Shown: positions 1-11,439 of the stretch, one piece after another
How positions within the stretch are numbered: the stretch's first letter is position 1
Layout of the letters: the number at the start of each line of letters is the position of its first letter
Assembly (NCBI RefSeq): GCF_019320115.1
Contig: NC_089593.1
Coordinates: 9,248,386-9,312,385 of the forward strand
DNA from: Miscanthus floridulus
Lineage: Eukaryota; Streptophyta; Magnoliopsida; Poales; Poaceae
Length of the DNA: 64,000 bases
Direction of reading: 5' to 3'
The notes under the pieces: model-generated
What the model was told of the DNA's origin: nothing
Seen by the model: the letters and a program-made list of their open reading frames with translations, nothing else
The model's database searches: none
Program-made: the position numbers and the translations under genes

Positions 1-1252
1 CATATGTCTGTTGCCATGAACTGAAACACCCTATTTCCCATCTGGTGCTTCAAGCCATTGCAACATGCACAATGTGGTGACCCTGAAACAACAATGCGCT
101 TTCATGCCAACTTTGTTACAGTGGAAGCTCTTAAGCCTCCAGTGACATCAACAGATTGCGGTCAGCTAACTTTAACTGGGCCAATGGCTAATAAACGACA
201 TGATCCAGACTCTGTCCATGTTTGAACTTTGGCAAAATTGAGGCATTTCCTTTAGCAGTACGATGCTATCGGAGAGCAGTGTGTTAGCAAAAGGGCAAAA
301 AATGGTTCAGAGTGTTATTGATGCAATTTTGCCTATAACTTATAGCTTCACCAACAGCAACCCAGTGAGACTAAGTATTCCCTTTAATTATATGATGCCA
401 ACAAGTCACTGATAGGAAGTGTCAATTGGAACTTGGAGGGGGTTATTAGCATTCATTATATGTAGGTATGTGAAAGTGCCTATTCGATATAAAAAAAAAA
501 CTTTTCAAAGACTGCCCAGCTTGGATTTTTGTTGTATATGTAGGTATGCATACGACACCATGATCATGACAATATTTATAGGACCTGTTAGGTTACCCAG
601 AATAATACCGTTTATTTTTTATCCGAGACATACAGGTCGAAAGACTGATCACCATGCTACATATAGGTGGTAAATGAAATTAAGAATTTGCATGAGTGAT
701 GCTACAGCCTATAGCAACATAGCAACACCGTTGGGCACAATAGTTCCGTTTTGTATCAATTATTATTAACAAGGAAATGATCAGTGTCACACAGTAAAAG
801 AGTAATACGACATGTAATTTATAATTTAGCCCTGCCCCTCAGCCCCGACAACCTTTCGAAACACTTAAGCAGAAGATTATAGGCTGTGGCAAATGATGAT
901 AACTCATTCCACCATTTCATGATTGTCCTACTCACAGGAGTAAGTGAGCATAGCGGTTACTTATTCCGCGACTTCCAGGGTCTCGCTAGAGTTACATCTG
1001 GCAGCACCAGCAGTCCATTCGTACTCCGTAACGGAAATTGATTAAATAAATGCTAAATTGCTAAGTTGGCAGGTGCCGTAATCACTTCACACGACCCGCA
1101 GCTGCGCCCAATCTACCATTTTTAAGCTGAATCAGCTAATTGCTATCCTAAGATCCCCGGAGCCCAGGCGTTACCGAATCCAGCGAATTGCCAAGTATAA
1201 TATCAGAAGAAGCAGAAGAAACGGCATCTGCAAACTGCATCACGTCCATTAC
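1..1252 (-). other. Intron 1 of RAPTOR (partial)
   Basis: The interval follows the exon 1 donor. I looked on the minus strand for the next conserved RAPTOR block (the MKTGC... segment that normally follows KDR) and did not find it, so intron 1 is at least 1.25 kb and runs off the window. The DNA is AT-rich with no convincing exon. The 84-codon plus-strand frame at 419-673 has no recognisable content. Confidence 0.6.
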
Positions 1253-1609
1253 CCGGTCCTTGGGGCGCCACTTGGAAACGAGGCCGCTGGTGGAGGGCCC
1301 TGCGGCGGCGGCCGCAGCCTCGTCGATCCCGTCGGGCTCGTGGCGCTGCTCGCACAGCACGACCACCTGGGGCAGGTACGCCGGGGGCGCCGGCTTCTCC
1401 ACATCGGCATCAGCCTCCAGCCCGTTCCTGGGCTCCGGCCCGTTGGCGGCCAGGAGGCCATCCCCAGCATGGTTGTGGTTCTGGTGGTGGTGATGGTGAT
1501 TGGGCAGCGGCGGCGCCGGGGCCGCGGCCGTCGACCGCGACGGCGACGGCGACGGCGAGGACGAGGAGGAGTGGACGAGCCTGGACGCCATGAGATCTCC
1601 CAATGCCAT
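1253..1609 (-). CDS. RAPTOR1: RAPTOR homologue, first coding exon (partial gene)
   Basis: RAPTOR is the WD40/HEAT scaffold of the TORC1 kinase complex; it recruits substrates to TOR in the cytoplasm. This is only its N-terminal exon, 119 codons. The start MALGDLMASRL is the conserved plant RAPTOR N-terminus, and the exon ends with AYLPQVVVLCEQRHE, a short linker and SGLVSKWRPKDR, which in plant RAPTORs leads directly into the caspase-like RNC domain. Right after the CGG Arg codon the minus strand reads GTAATG, a good splice donor at 1252, so the reading frame open to 1148 is intron read-through. Between the two conserved blocks lie Ser/Pro, Ala, His/Asn and a second Ala homopolymer tract, typical of GC-rich grass first exons. 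The remaining exons must lie beyond the left edge. Identification rests on remembered family sequence, not a search. Confidence 0.88.
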
Positions 1610-1784
1610 CGACGCTTGCTGTGCCTCTCTTCTCTTCTCTTCACCCCACAGGCAAAGCCATCATCAGGTCGGGGAGCTCGCTCGCTCACCTACGTCGATC
1701 GAATCGGGCCAGCGTGGCGAGTCGGGGGTGGGGAAGCCAGGTCAGTGGGGGTGGGGGGACTGGGCGGAGGTTGGTGGGGGAGGG

Positions 1785-1801
1785 GTTTAGGGTTAGGGTT
1801 T
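1785..1801 (-). promoter_or_regulatory. Tandem telo-box (AAACCCTAA-type)
   Basis: The minus strand reads AAACCCTAACCCTAAAC, two overlapping telo-box motifs about 176 bases upstream of the RAPTOR ATG. In plants telo-boxes are enriched near the transcription start of ribosomal-protein and other growth genes. Regulation of RAPTOR through this site is inference. Confidence 0.55.
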
Positions 1802-1816
1802 GGATGCGGCTGGGAG

Positions 1817-1834
1817 GAGAGAGAGAGAGAGAGA
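1817..1834. repeat. (GA)9 microsatellite
   Basis: Nine perfect GA units on the plus strand (CT on the coding strand), inside the putative RAPTOR 5' leader. GA/CT tracts are also binding sites for plant BBR/BPC factors. Confidence 0.9.
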
Positions 1835-2035
1835 GGAGGGGACGGGAAGCGGCGTCTCGATGCGGGAGGGAGGGAGGGAGCAAGCAGGCGACGCGACACC
1901 AGCGAGGGGAGCCGAGGAGAGAGAGACTGACGGGGAAAAGAAAATAAAAATCATATATTACTATAAAAAGTGGAAATGGAAATTGCCTGCGCTATTTCCT
2001 CCAAGTTTTCTTTAGCCCTTTTTACAGTACCACCT

Positions 2036-2333
2036 CAAAATTTTACGTCTATCACATCGAATGTTTGAACATATACATAGAGTATTAAATATAGACTAAA
2101 AAATAACTAATTATATAGTTTGCGACTAATTTACGAGATAAATCTTTTAAGCCTAATTAGTCCATAATTTGACAATAAAGTGCTATAATACACACATGTG
2201 CTAATGACGAATTAATTAGGCTTAATAAATTCGTCTCACGATTTACCGATGGATTCTGTGATTTGTTTTTTATTAGTATCTGAATACCCCATGCGACACC
2301 CTCATGTAACATCCGATGTGACATCCCAAAACT
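2036..2333. mobile_element. Foldback MITE upstream of RAPTOR
   Basis: The two halves are imperfect inverted repeats. AAAATTTTACGTCTATCACA near the left end matches the complement of the right end, which reads AAAGTTTTGGGATGTCACAT; the inner block AAGCCTAATTAG is mirrored by CTAATTAAT/AATTAGGCTT near 2211-2222. The block with GACGAATTTATTAAGCCTAATT belongs to a very abundant grass MITE class, recognised from memory. The outermost termini and a target duplication are not clear, so the ends are approximate. Confidence 0.7.
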
Positions 2334-2479
2334 TTACACGCTGGATCAAAACAAGGCGTTACTAGTTTTGGAGGAGGTGAAGGAGCTTATCTAGACTTTT
2401 TGCGTATGTGAATTATAATCTCCACTCTCCTCATTTAGTATCTTTTGATGGCATTTTGTTTGCGTCTTCCTTTCACAAC

Positions 2480-2880
2480 TTGTTTGGCAAGTGATGGGGA
2501 AGGGGCATAGAATTAGTGGTAGGAGTTTATGGAGGGAATTGAGGTGGGAATTTGACTTTTAGTCACAATCTCTTGTTTGGTTCGTGTAGAGAAATAAGAA
2601 GGGAAGTAAAAGAGAGAATTTATATCCCTTGTCCGATGTTGATGTTTTTTTAGTGGAGAATTATAGGACAAGTCATGATGAACGGTGAGGATCTATTTAT
2701 CTTTCTTTAAAAGCACAACTCCCACCCAATTACCATCCCTCTCAGGAAATTGATTAGTGAGAGTTGACTCTCTAAACTCACATTCATCTTTCCACCAAAA
2801 TTCCAACTCCCACGAAACATACAAAAAGATTACTAAACTCTTACCTCCAAACTCTCATTCTCTTTTTTCAATTATCCTCA
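2480..2880. repeat. Imperfect foldback repeat, possible second MITE
   Basis: TTTGGTTCG and GGGAATT motifs on the left recur inverted on the right (CGAAACATAC, AATTCCAACTCCCAC), giving a loose foldback of about 400 bases. No terminal repeats with a target duplication could be fixed, so the assignment is weak. Confidence 0.35.
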
Positions 2881-3715
2881 ATCAAAGGACCTGTCAAGTT
2901 ACATCTACTTTTATGATTGTTTTTCCTCTATGATATCTTAAGATGAAAGAGGGGGGAAAAGAAATTATAGCCCTGTATGGTTCCACTGCTATAGCTACTC
3001 TGGTAATGTAAACTACAATGTAGATTCAAGACATCATTATGCAAGAACAGAGAACAAAAGTTCAGGTTCAGGTTCAAACTCTCAATTGATCGATGCCTCG
3101 CGTTCAAGATGGATACAACATTTTATACACTCGTAATACAAGGTCGAAGCCCATTCAAACCATGGCATGCAGGCCGGCCTAAGCCTAAGCGCTAACAACA
3201 CAACGATCCCATTCATCGGCCCATCAGCCACTTGTATTGCCAGGTTCACCATCCATTGTTGAACGCACTACAGTTCTTGTCCTCCAGTAGCTTCGCCTTC
3301 TTCGACAAGCACCTAACACCGCCTACGCCCGCACCATCATAGATGCACCGCCGTTGCCGGGATGAGACGATTAGTGTACCGAGAGCCAGTGCAGAGCATG
3401 GGTATGTGGAGAGCTGCCATGGATGCTCTCGTTTAACTCTTGGCTTCATGGGAGGACCATAGCTTGCATGATTGCATCATGCATGCATGTGTATGGAGTA
3501 TATAAGCACAATAATCTAAAGTTCCAAACATACCTTGACAAGCACTATTTCCTGTACTAAGCTTGTCAAAATTTCCAGACCAAATTAGTCAACTGGGTTT
3601 GGGTTCTAAACCGTAAACCTAGCTTCCGGTGATGATGAATTGAGATCCATATCACACACTAGAAAGGTCTGGCACGCCCTAGGTTGCGATCAACCTATCA
3701 CACGTAGCAAACAAC
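2881..3715. other. Intergenic DNA, no gene recognised
   Basis: Mixed-composition DNA. Its last part (about 3480-3715) is continuous with 21835-22173 once the solo LTR is removed, so it probably belongs to an older retroelement remnant. The 67-codon minus-strand frame at 3246-3449 matches nothing I know. Confidence 0.4.
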
Positions 3716-3720
3716 TCAAG
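3716..3720. repeat. Target-site duplication TCAAG (left) of Sirevirus solo LTR
   Basis: TCAAG precedes the LTR start here and recurs at 21830-21834 directly after the LTR end, a perfect 5-bp duplication flanking the LTR after removal of the gypsy insertion. Confidence 0.85.
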
Positions 3721-5444
3721 TCAAAGGTCCTAATGGCTAGAGGGGGTGAATAGCCTATAAAAATTTCTATAACAACACTAAGCAAGGTGGTTAGACAAAT
3801 ATGAGGCGAAGCAATTCTTGCGCTAGCCTACTAAAAATACAAGTCATCTATCATAATTCTAGTCACTATAGTCTCTAAGCACACAAGACTAGGTCACTAC
3901 CACTAAGTTAGTGAGCTCTTAAATACTAACTAAAGAACCTCACTAACCACTAGACAAGACATAAGCTATCTCTCAAAACTAATTATACTAAAGAGCTTAG
4001 CTACACTAGAAATGTAGGTACAAGAGTGAGGTAGTGATGTTATACCGCTGTGGCAAGCGGAAGTCAATCAATCAATCACAATGAATACCAAGAAATCCTC
4101 GGGACAAGATGACACAATGATTTTTTACCGAGGTTCACTTGCTTGCCGGCAAGCTAGTCTCCATTGTGGTGATTCACTCACTTGGAGGTTGATGGGCTAA
4201 TAGGCATCACACACCTAACCTACAACCGGATGCCGCACAACCAACACAAGATAAGGATCTACAAGCGACGAGCAATCCACTAGAGTACCTTTTGACTCTC
4301 CGTCGGGGGAAAGATCAAGAATCCCTCACAAACATCACGATCGGAACTGGAGACAATCACCTTTCTCCACTCGACGATCTCCGCTGCACCAAGCCGTCTA
4401 GGTGGTGGCAACCACCAAGAGAAATAAGCGAAATCCGTAGCGAAACATAATCACCAAGTGCTTCTAGATGCAATCACTCAAGCAATGCACTTTGATTCAC
4501 TTCCAGTCTAAAAAAAGATGATGAATCTATGATGGAGATGAGTGGGAAGGCTTTGGCTAAGCTCACAAGATTGCTATGTAATGTAAATGGTCAAGAGAGT
4601 GAGCTAGAGCCGGCTAAACACCTTATATAGGCGTTCCCTCAAAATAGATCCATTGGCTCTCTGTTTGGGCAGAGATCGACATGATCGGACGCGTCAGTCA
4701 ATGTGACCGGACGCACAACCTTCAGCGCCCGGTCGCTGATCTGCTGCCACACGTCCATGAGATTCAACCGGCGTCGTTCATCCCCAACAGCTAGTTAGCC
4801 ATGCGCGCAACACTTAAGTGATGATCAGACACGCTGGTATGACGACCGGACGCGCCGATGCCATGCTAGCCCACGCGTGCACCCGCGCTACCAAGCACTA
4901 ACCGGACGCGCATGTTCTCTATGGTTTACTGGTGTCGGATCATTTTCAGTAAGCATCTAGAGCTGAATTTTTTTGATCGGACATGTCAGATCAACAGCGA
5001 CCGGACGCACAGCGGTGTTCGATCCTTTCTTCTCCTCTACACGCCAAGTTTCATGCCTGACATCAGCGTACGTCACCTGTGACCAGACACACCTCCATCG
5101 CGTCAGGTCACAAACATTGTTCAGTGTCCGGTCGCAGAACCGACTACGCCCCTCACTGCGCAACACTGATCGAACGTAGGCTCAGAGTCCGGTCACTACG
5201 GGAGTAGTGTCCGATCACTAAAAAACAGTGCCTCTACTTCACCAACTTCTCCACCCTTGCTCAAATATACCAACCACCAAGTGTATCACCTTGTGCATGT
5301 GTGTTAGCATATTTTTACAAACATTTTCAAGGGTGTTAGCTCTCCACTAGATCTAAATGCATATGCAATGAGTTAGAACATCTAGTGGCTCTTTGATAAC
5401 CTCATTTTGATACGAGTTTCACCCCTCTTAATAGTATGGCTATC
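3721..5444 (-). mobile_element. Sirevirus solo LTR, left part
   Basis: The sequence matches the LTRs of the complete Sirevirus at 29504-39333 along its length (AAAGGTCCTAATGGCTAGAG at the start, the block GTGTATCACCTTGTGCA late on). The terminal TG is mutated to TC. No internal Sirevirus sequence follows, and a 5-bp duplication flanks the reunited LTR, so this is a solo LTR left by LTR-LTR recombination. The minus strand holds a TATATAAGG box at 4621-4629. The LTR is interrupted at 5444 by a Tat gypsy element and continues at 21562. Confidence 0.88.
5440..5444. repeat. Target-site duplication CTATC of Tat element 1 (left)
   Basis: CTATC precedes the LTR start TGTCGATG and recurs at 21557-21561 right after the LTR end CCCCAACA. 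Confidence 0.88.
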
Positions 5445-6929
5445 TGTCGATGTTTTGAGTAAACACCAACGAGTAAATTTATATTATTGTACGTTGGACC
5501 CAGATGGTGTGCTAAATGACATAAGGTTTATACTGGTTCGGGCAGAATGTCCCTACGTTCAGTTTACGGCTGCTGCTTGTGTTATTAGCACTGAAAGGTT
5601 CGTAGTAGGGGTTACAAACATCGAGAGAGGGACATGTCCCAAGTCTCTGATGGAAAGGTTGAAAGGACGCTAAGAGCTTGGTTGCTGCTTAGCTGTGTGT
5701 TATGTGATGCGTGGTGTGTTCTATTGATCAGTCCCCCTAGTGGGGTGCCCTGCCTTCCCTTTTATAGACCAAGGGAAAGTAGGGATACAGATGGGAGAAA
5801 GAAGAAAAACCAGAGGCAAAGAAGGTCCTTCGAAGGTGCCGGGTCTTCCTTTTCCTCTGAGCGAGCCCTGCTGACACGGCAGACGGTGCCAAGGATAGCT
5901 CCATGTTGGGCATCTGTCCACTGGTGATGCCATGCTCTGGCTTGATCAGCAAGTGGTCATGTCCCATCTCGCCCCGGCGGGAGGCGCGACGGACCAGGTT
6001 GTTGATCTGTGACCTTACAGGGAGCGGACGGTGCAGTGACCGCATGTTTGTCACTATAGAGGATGTGAGTCTCCTCCTGAACCATGGTGGTTGTCATATT
6101 CTTCCGTCAGGATCCGCGCCTAAAGGCAAATGGCGGTGCCCACAACACTGTAAGACAAATGTTGGCACCCACAACACTATTCGGGCTCTGACATGTCTAG
6201 AAGGGCTTTAAAGCACCCGTCTTGTCATATCCTGATGGTACTTTCCTGCATGCATGCAGGGTATGGTCCTCGGTATTGTGGTTGACTTGAGTATCCTGCC
6301 CTATCTACGCGCGTAGTTGTGAAGGAGCAACGCGCAGACATCGGGCGAGGCGGAGCCTGCCCCTGGACATCGGGTGAGGTAGAGCTAGCCCTCGAGGGTC
6401 AAGAGAGGCAGAGCCTGCCCTCGGACGTCAGGCGAGGCAGAGCTAGCCCTCGGACATCGGGCGAGGTAGAGTCTGCCCTCAGACGTTGGGCGAGGCAGAG
6501 TGTGCCCTCAAACATCGGGCGAGACAGAGTCTGCCCTTAGACGTTGGGCGAGACGGAGTCTGCCCTCAGACATTGGGCGAGGTAGAGTCTGCCCTCAGAT
6601 GTCGGGCGAGGTGGAGTCTACCCTCAGACGTCGGGCGAGCGGAGTCTGCCCTTAGACGTTGGGCGAGACAGAGCCAGCCCCCGGATGTTGGACGAGGCGG
6701 AGCCAGCCCTCGGATGTCGGGTGAGGCAGAGTCTGCCCTTAGACATCGTGCGAGGCGGAGCCAACCCCTAGTCATCGGGCGAAGTCAGTTTGGCGCGGGG
6801 CCCATGGTCCCGGTGGACGGACGAGGAGTGACCCGGTGAGTGGTGTAGTCACGCTTTTGATTGTGCGGATGAATCAACGTTCGACGATCATTAGCTCCTC
6901 TTCGGGTACCCTAATATTAGTCTCCGACA
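5445..6929 (-). repeat. 3' LTR of Tat element 1
   Basis: Starts TGTCGATGTTTTGAGTAAAC and ends CTCCGACA; aligns to 20039-21556. On the minus strand U3 lies at the high-coordinate end and contains a GC-rich minisatellite, followed by a TATAAAAGG box (complement at 5758-5766). Confidence 0.9.
6336..6785. repeat. U3 minisatellite in 3' LTR, Tat element 1
   Basis: About 15 diverged copies of a roughly 30-bp unit with core TCGGGCGAGGCGGAG followed by a variable pyrimidine-rich half. It creates long spurious open frames on both strands. Confidence 0.9.
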
Positions 6930-6942
6930 CTAGCCCCCGAGT
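6930..6942 (-). other. Polypurine tract of Tat element 1
   Basis: The minus strand reads CTCGGGGGCTAG immediately before the 3' LTR, the expected position of the plus-strand DNA synthesis primer. The same decamer recurs inside the element (see the module repeats). Confidence 0.7.
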
Positions 6943-7747
6943 CCCCGGGCGATTCGAGCAGAATTGCCTGGGGGATTTTTGACTTGCTAGTGGGTGCGCA
7001 CGAGCGCACCCGGTGGGTGTAGCCCCCGAGCCTACAGAGGAGTAGGATACTCCTTTGGAGGGTTTTTCGAAAAAGAGGATTCTGAGAGCCCTGGCCCTCC
7101 ATTGTTGCCCACGGCATGCCCTGAAGATGCGATTTCTTTTTCACCGAGGTCAGACCCTTCGTTGGTATGGTCATGAGACTTGGTGGTTGTTTTAGTCAGA
7201 TAGCTCAACTAGGATGCTGGCATCCCATTCATGGGGATCCAGTCAGTGTCAGCCCGGCTGAGACTCGATCCCAGGTCGAGACTCCTATGAAGCTTGTGCA
7301 CCTGAGTTTTGGCCAATTGCGGGCCCATCCTTTATCGTAAGGGTGCCTTGGGACGGCCGTCGAAACCATTGATGGGCCAGCCCTCAAACTCCTTGGCCCA
7401 GCCGGGCTAGAGGAACACTTTTTGACCCATATCCTTTTGTTGGTAAAGAGTCCTGGTCTGTCCGGGGAGGCAAAACGTCCGGCACGACTTCTTAGGGAAA
7501 GGATATGGATTGGGGGCGCATATCCCACATCGTGACATGGTGGCGGATCATGGCAGGCGCGGAGATCCAGGCAAAGGGTTGCCTTCCTCGCATCTGTCAC
7601 CCCTATAAAACCAAAGGGTTCGCCCCCAGGGTTTCGTATATTGCCTCCTTGCCTTTGCATCTACAACCTTCGTCGCCAATCGCCTAAGCCTCTCACTTCC
7701 GCATCTCAGTCGTCATCAAATTCGCATCCACTCACCCCAATCCTCCA
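6943..7747. other. 3' internal region between polypurine tract and antisense gene, element 1
   Basis: GC-rich DNA with a second copy of the AGCCCCCGAG decamer at 7021. On the plus strand this is the upstream region of the antisense gene. CCCTATAAAACC near 7590-7600 is a plausible TATA box about 150 bases before its ATG, and the equivalent place in element 2 (near 40350) also reads CCATAAAACC. Confidence 0.55.
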
Positions 7748-10700
7748 ATGGAGCCATGGTGCCGCTTTGATATCACCCTCTAGCGCCTAGAGGGCCTCGT
7801 TCACCATAGTCTTCTTTGCGTGCGAACCACCACCGAGGAGTGGCGGTTGCCCGGCGATGAGGACGCACCGTCGCCGCCCGACGGTTACATCATATCCTTC
7901 GCTCACTTCCACGAGCTAGGATTCACCACCCCCACCCATAAGTTTCTTTGGGGATTGCTGCACTACTACAAGGTGGAGCTACAACATCTTAATCCCAACG
8001 GAATCCAACACATTGCGGCGTTTGTCGCCCTGTGTGAGAGGTTCCTAGGGATTAGTCCCCACTTTGACCTATGGCGGTACTTCTTCGCCGTCACCCTCCT
8101 GAAGAAGCGGGAGAAGAAGTAGGAGCTAAACATGCCAATGGGATGCGCCGCCATTTAACTCCGCAACAACTGGGTCAGCGAGTACCTGTCGATGTGTCTG
8201 TTGACCTCCAACAAGGGGTGGCATTCGCATTGGTTCTACATCAAGAACAACGCAGCCGCCCCCTTGCTAGAGTTCATCGGGCGCCTCATCGAAGAGGTCC
8301 TGGAATCATGAAGGAGGTGGGGAGTCTCGGAGGAAGACAAGAAGAAAATCCAGGACCATCTCGCCACCGCCCAAATTTTGAAGGAGCGAGGCGTGAAGGG
8401 GTCAGGGATCATCGGCGCCTACCATGCACGGAGGGTGGTGCCGCTGATGAGGCGCACACTTCCCCTACACATGATGGTGCCCGAGGCATCACTCGATGGG
8501 ACAATGCTCGCCGAGGGAGCACTCTCCCCCTCTGAAGTGGCGTAGTGCATCAAGGAAGCGATGGAGCCTCCACGGAATGACGCCGATGCTGTCCTTTATT
8601 TCGTATATCCGGTGTTGGGGCATCCCCCAATGCTGTCGGAACCAAGGTACATTGTCTTCATAAGTTTTCTTTCCTCATGCCTGCTTTTTAATTGACCTCC
8701 CGACCTCTTAACGCTGATATTGAGATAGGGAGACCAGCTAAAGAAGCTTGTCCTTACGGATCTTTTGGCTCCACTACTGAAGGATCCGGTTGTGACAGTG
8801 GCCAACCGCGCCGTGGCCGAGCGACAGCAGAAGGCGAAGGAGGACAAGAGGAGGAAGAAGCAGCAAAAGCTATGTGCGCAGGAGCGTAGGGAGGAAACCG
8901 ATAGTGATGATGATGACGACAAGGAAAAAGAAGATGAGGTAGTTGCCAACATCGAGTGGGATGACCTAGAGAGCGAGGATATGCTGATAGGTATCCACTC
9001 GTCCATGTAGGGACCCTTCTCGTTTCACACAAGGGAACGTGTGGCCATGAGGCCGGAGGAGGCGGGGCGAACCGTCGACCTATCCTTAGAACAAGTAGGG
9101 GCGGGCGGATATGCCACTGCGCCCGAGGTGTTAGTGGAGGGGAGTGGCCCCGCCGTCGTGCCTCAAGAGTTAGCGGGGGTAGGTGGATTTGTCGTCATGC
9201 CTGAGGTGCTAGCAAGGGCGGGCAGATCTGGTGCTGCGCTCGAGGTGCTGAGGGAGGGGATGGCTCTGTCGCTGGGCCCCGAGTGCAAGGGAGGCGAGCC
9301 CCTCGGCCCGGGAGCAGGGGGCAGGCACCAAATGGCCCCGTCCCGAGGAGGCGGAGCAAGGACCTAGGGGTTCATCCCCCAAACGTATCCTATGCCCAAT
9401 GGTGCCGATGTAAGTCATTGATTTCTCTATTTTTCTCTGTTTTTAGCGTGACTTACGCCTTTTGTTTCTTGCAGCGTCCTAAGACGGGGCCACTCTTTGG
9501 CGCTGGCGCCTAAGAAGAGTGTCGCCATCTAGGCTAGACATCGGCCATTGCCCGACATCGCTCTTGCTTCGGGCAGGAGCGAAGCCGGCATCGTAGCCTC
9601 ATTGGCTGGTCAGGCGCCGCCCGTGGTGGTGCCCATGCCCTTGGCAAGACAAACGGTCACCGAGGCTAAGGGAATGCCCTCGGAGGTCGCCGAGCAACCT
9701 ACGATGGAAGCAATTCTGTTGTCGACATCGGAGCGAATGGAGCTACCGCTCGCACTCGTGGCACCGACCGCTATAGGTGTGATGCCACCGGTCGAGGCCC
9801 CTCCGACGCAGATGGAGGCGGCAGCAACTATGACAAGTTAGGCACAGCCGGATGTAGCCATGGCGGTGCCCGAGGAAGCAGCGTGCTCCGCGCCACCAGT
9901 AGCCCAAGTGATGGCACCCGACATGGGCTGGTCAGAGGGAGGCGCGGCCGAGGGGTCCCCGAGCGCCATGGTGGTTGTGGAGAGGATCAGCAGGAGTCGC
10001 CCTTGGCCCTAATGTCGGGGGGCAGTCACTCACCTACGCGGGGTGTGCCACTGCTCTAGTGGATGGATCCTTAAGACCCAATGTCGGTACTCTTCTTGCT
10101 CAACGATGCTACCGAGAGCATAGAGCGGGAGAGTCTCAATGAGAGGATTTTGGCCATGCTAGAAGCTCTAAACTAGGCTAGGGGCATCCTACGTGACGTC
10201 GTCGTTCCTACCGACCGGGTATTCACTTAATCTCTCCTCTCACTTTCTTCTTTCTTTATGTTTTTTTGTGTTTTGACATTGATCTTCTTTTAGTCCCTTA
10301 TTGCTCATAGCCGGGAGAAATCTTGGTTCCTCCATGAGTAGAAGGAGAAATGGGACCACCTTGCCAAAGAGGCCCGGCTATGAGGGGATGTGAGTGCCCA
10401 GCTTGCTATTGCCCAATAGAGGGTGGTCAAGCTGACTCCCCTGGCTGAGGAGGCGGCCGGTCTCCAGCAGCGGGAGGCCGAGGCCCGTCGGTACATGGAG
10501 GATGCCGAGAAGGCATTCTAGGATCTATCGATGAGGGCACGATAGGACAAGGAGGAGGCCGCTAGAGTCTAGAAGGAGTGGGACGAGCTGCTCCAAAGGG
10601 GCACCGAGGCCCACCAGTGGATCCTCGACCTCTTGGCTAAGGTGGAGAAGGAGCAGGAGCTCAAGCTAGGAGCCAAGGAGAGGTCTGCGGCCTTGTAGCA

Positions 10701-11306
10701 GAAGGCAAACCTAGACGTCGAGGCAGTTGCTCAGCTACGTAGGGAGCAAGACGAGCTACACCAGACTATGGAGAGGCTTCGCTTGGAGCGTGGCATGACC
10801 CATGGGGAGCGCAACCAGGCCGTTCGAGAATGCAACGAGGCGCGGCAAAGGATCAACTCCCTCCAGGCAAGCTCGGAACTGTGACAACTCGGAGGCTAGA
10901 GGCCGAGAGCGTCTCCGCTGGGCTAGTCACGGAGCTTGCCGAGGCACGGAGGATCGTTCAGACAGAGAGCGATGAGCATGATCTCCTGCGCGCTACCATC
11001 GGGGTGGTCTTTGATGACCTGGAGGTGGCGCGGTCGGAGGGGACCAGCTCACTGGTGGCTCATGCCATAGATATCATGGTGCGGGTGCGCCAGCTCGAGA
11101 GGGAAGCTCTTCACTCCAAGATTACCTAGGCCATCACCATCGCTCGCTCCCACTACACCGACAGTAACAACTTGGAGACAATGAGCCTTGGCTTCGCACC
11201 TAGCTATGAAGCCTCTAGGCTAGATGAAATAGAGAAGGCGGTGGCTCCTATCATGTGGAACCTGGCAGATAAAGTTGAAGAGATAGTTCTCCCTCGGAGG
11301 GGATAG
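7748..11306 (+). pseudogene. Antisense PF04195-like gene of Tat element 1 (decayed, four exons)
   Basis: A gene opposite to gag-pol. Inferred exons are 7748-8659, 8729-9409, 9475-10218 and 10294-11306. Exon 1 encodes the domain known as putative gypsy-type transposon protein (Pfam Transposase_28, from memory): RLPGDEDAPSPPDGY, then a block around HKFLWGLLHYYKVELQHLNP and CERFLGISPHFDLW. Exon 2 holds a Lys/Arg then Asp/Glu-rich stretch, exon 3 a Pro/Ala/Val-rich linker, and exon 4 a long heptad-like coiled coil rich in Glu, Arg, Ala and Leu. Intron 2 has GTAAGT and GCAG ends; the intron 1 donor is mutated from GT to AT compared with element 2. In-frame stops occur at 7781, 8309 and 8543 among others. 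The molecular function of this family is unknown to me. Confidence 0.75.
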
Positions 11307-11439
11307 TTGGTCAATTTAGGTTGGGTGATCTTGGATAAGCGTCATTGTACTCTAGACAATTGCCAATCCTTATGTATTACAAGAACAAATTCGTAACTTT
11401 GTTATTTTGTTTTGTTTGATTGAATTTGTTTCCTTCCCT

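Larger units (their letters stand above)
1610..1935 (-). promoter_or_regulatory. RAPTOR 5' UTR and proximal promoter
   Basis: GC-rich, CT-rich DNA directly upstream of the RAPTOR start codon on the minus strand, with a (CT)9 tract and tandem telo-box motifs. CT-rich leaders are common in plant 5' UTRs. The transcription start is not resolved from sequence. Beyond about 1935 the composition drops sharply to AT-rich. Confidence 0.55.

Noticed and set aside
1340..1930. 196-codon plus-strand frame over RAPTOR exon 1
   Set aside because: Shadow of the minus-strand exon and its GC-rich leader; low-complexity Arg/Gly translation.
6319..6839. Repetitive open frames in the Tat LTRs (also 56005-56735, 39369-39683, 20812-21105)
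   Set aside because: They arise from the 30-bp minisatellite, whose unit length often keeps a frame open; no start context or conservation.
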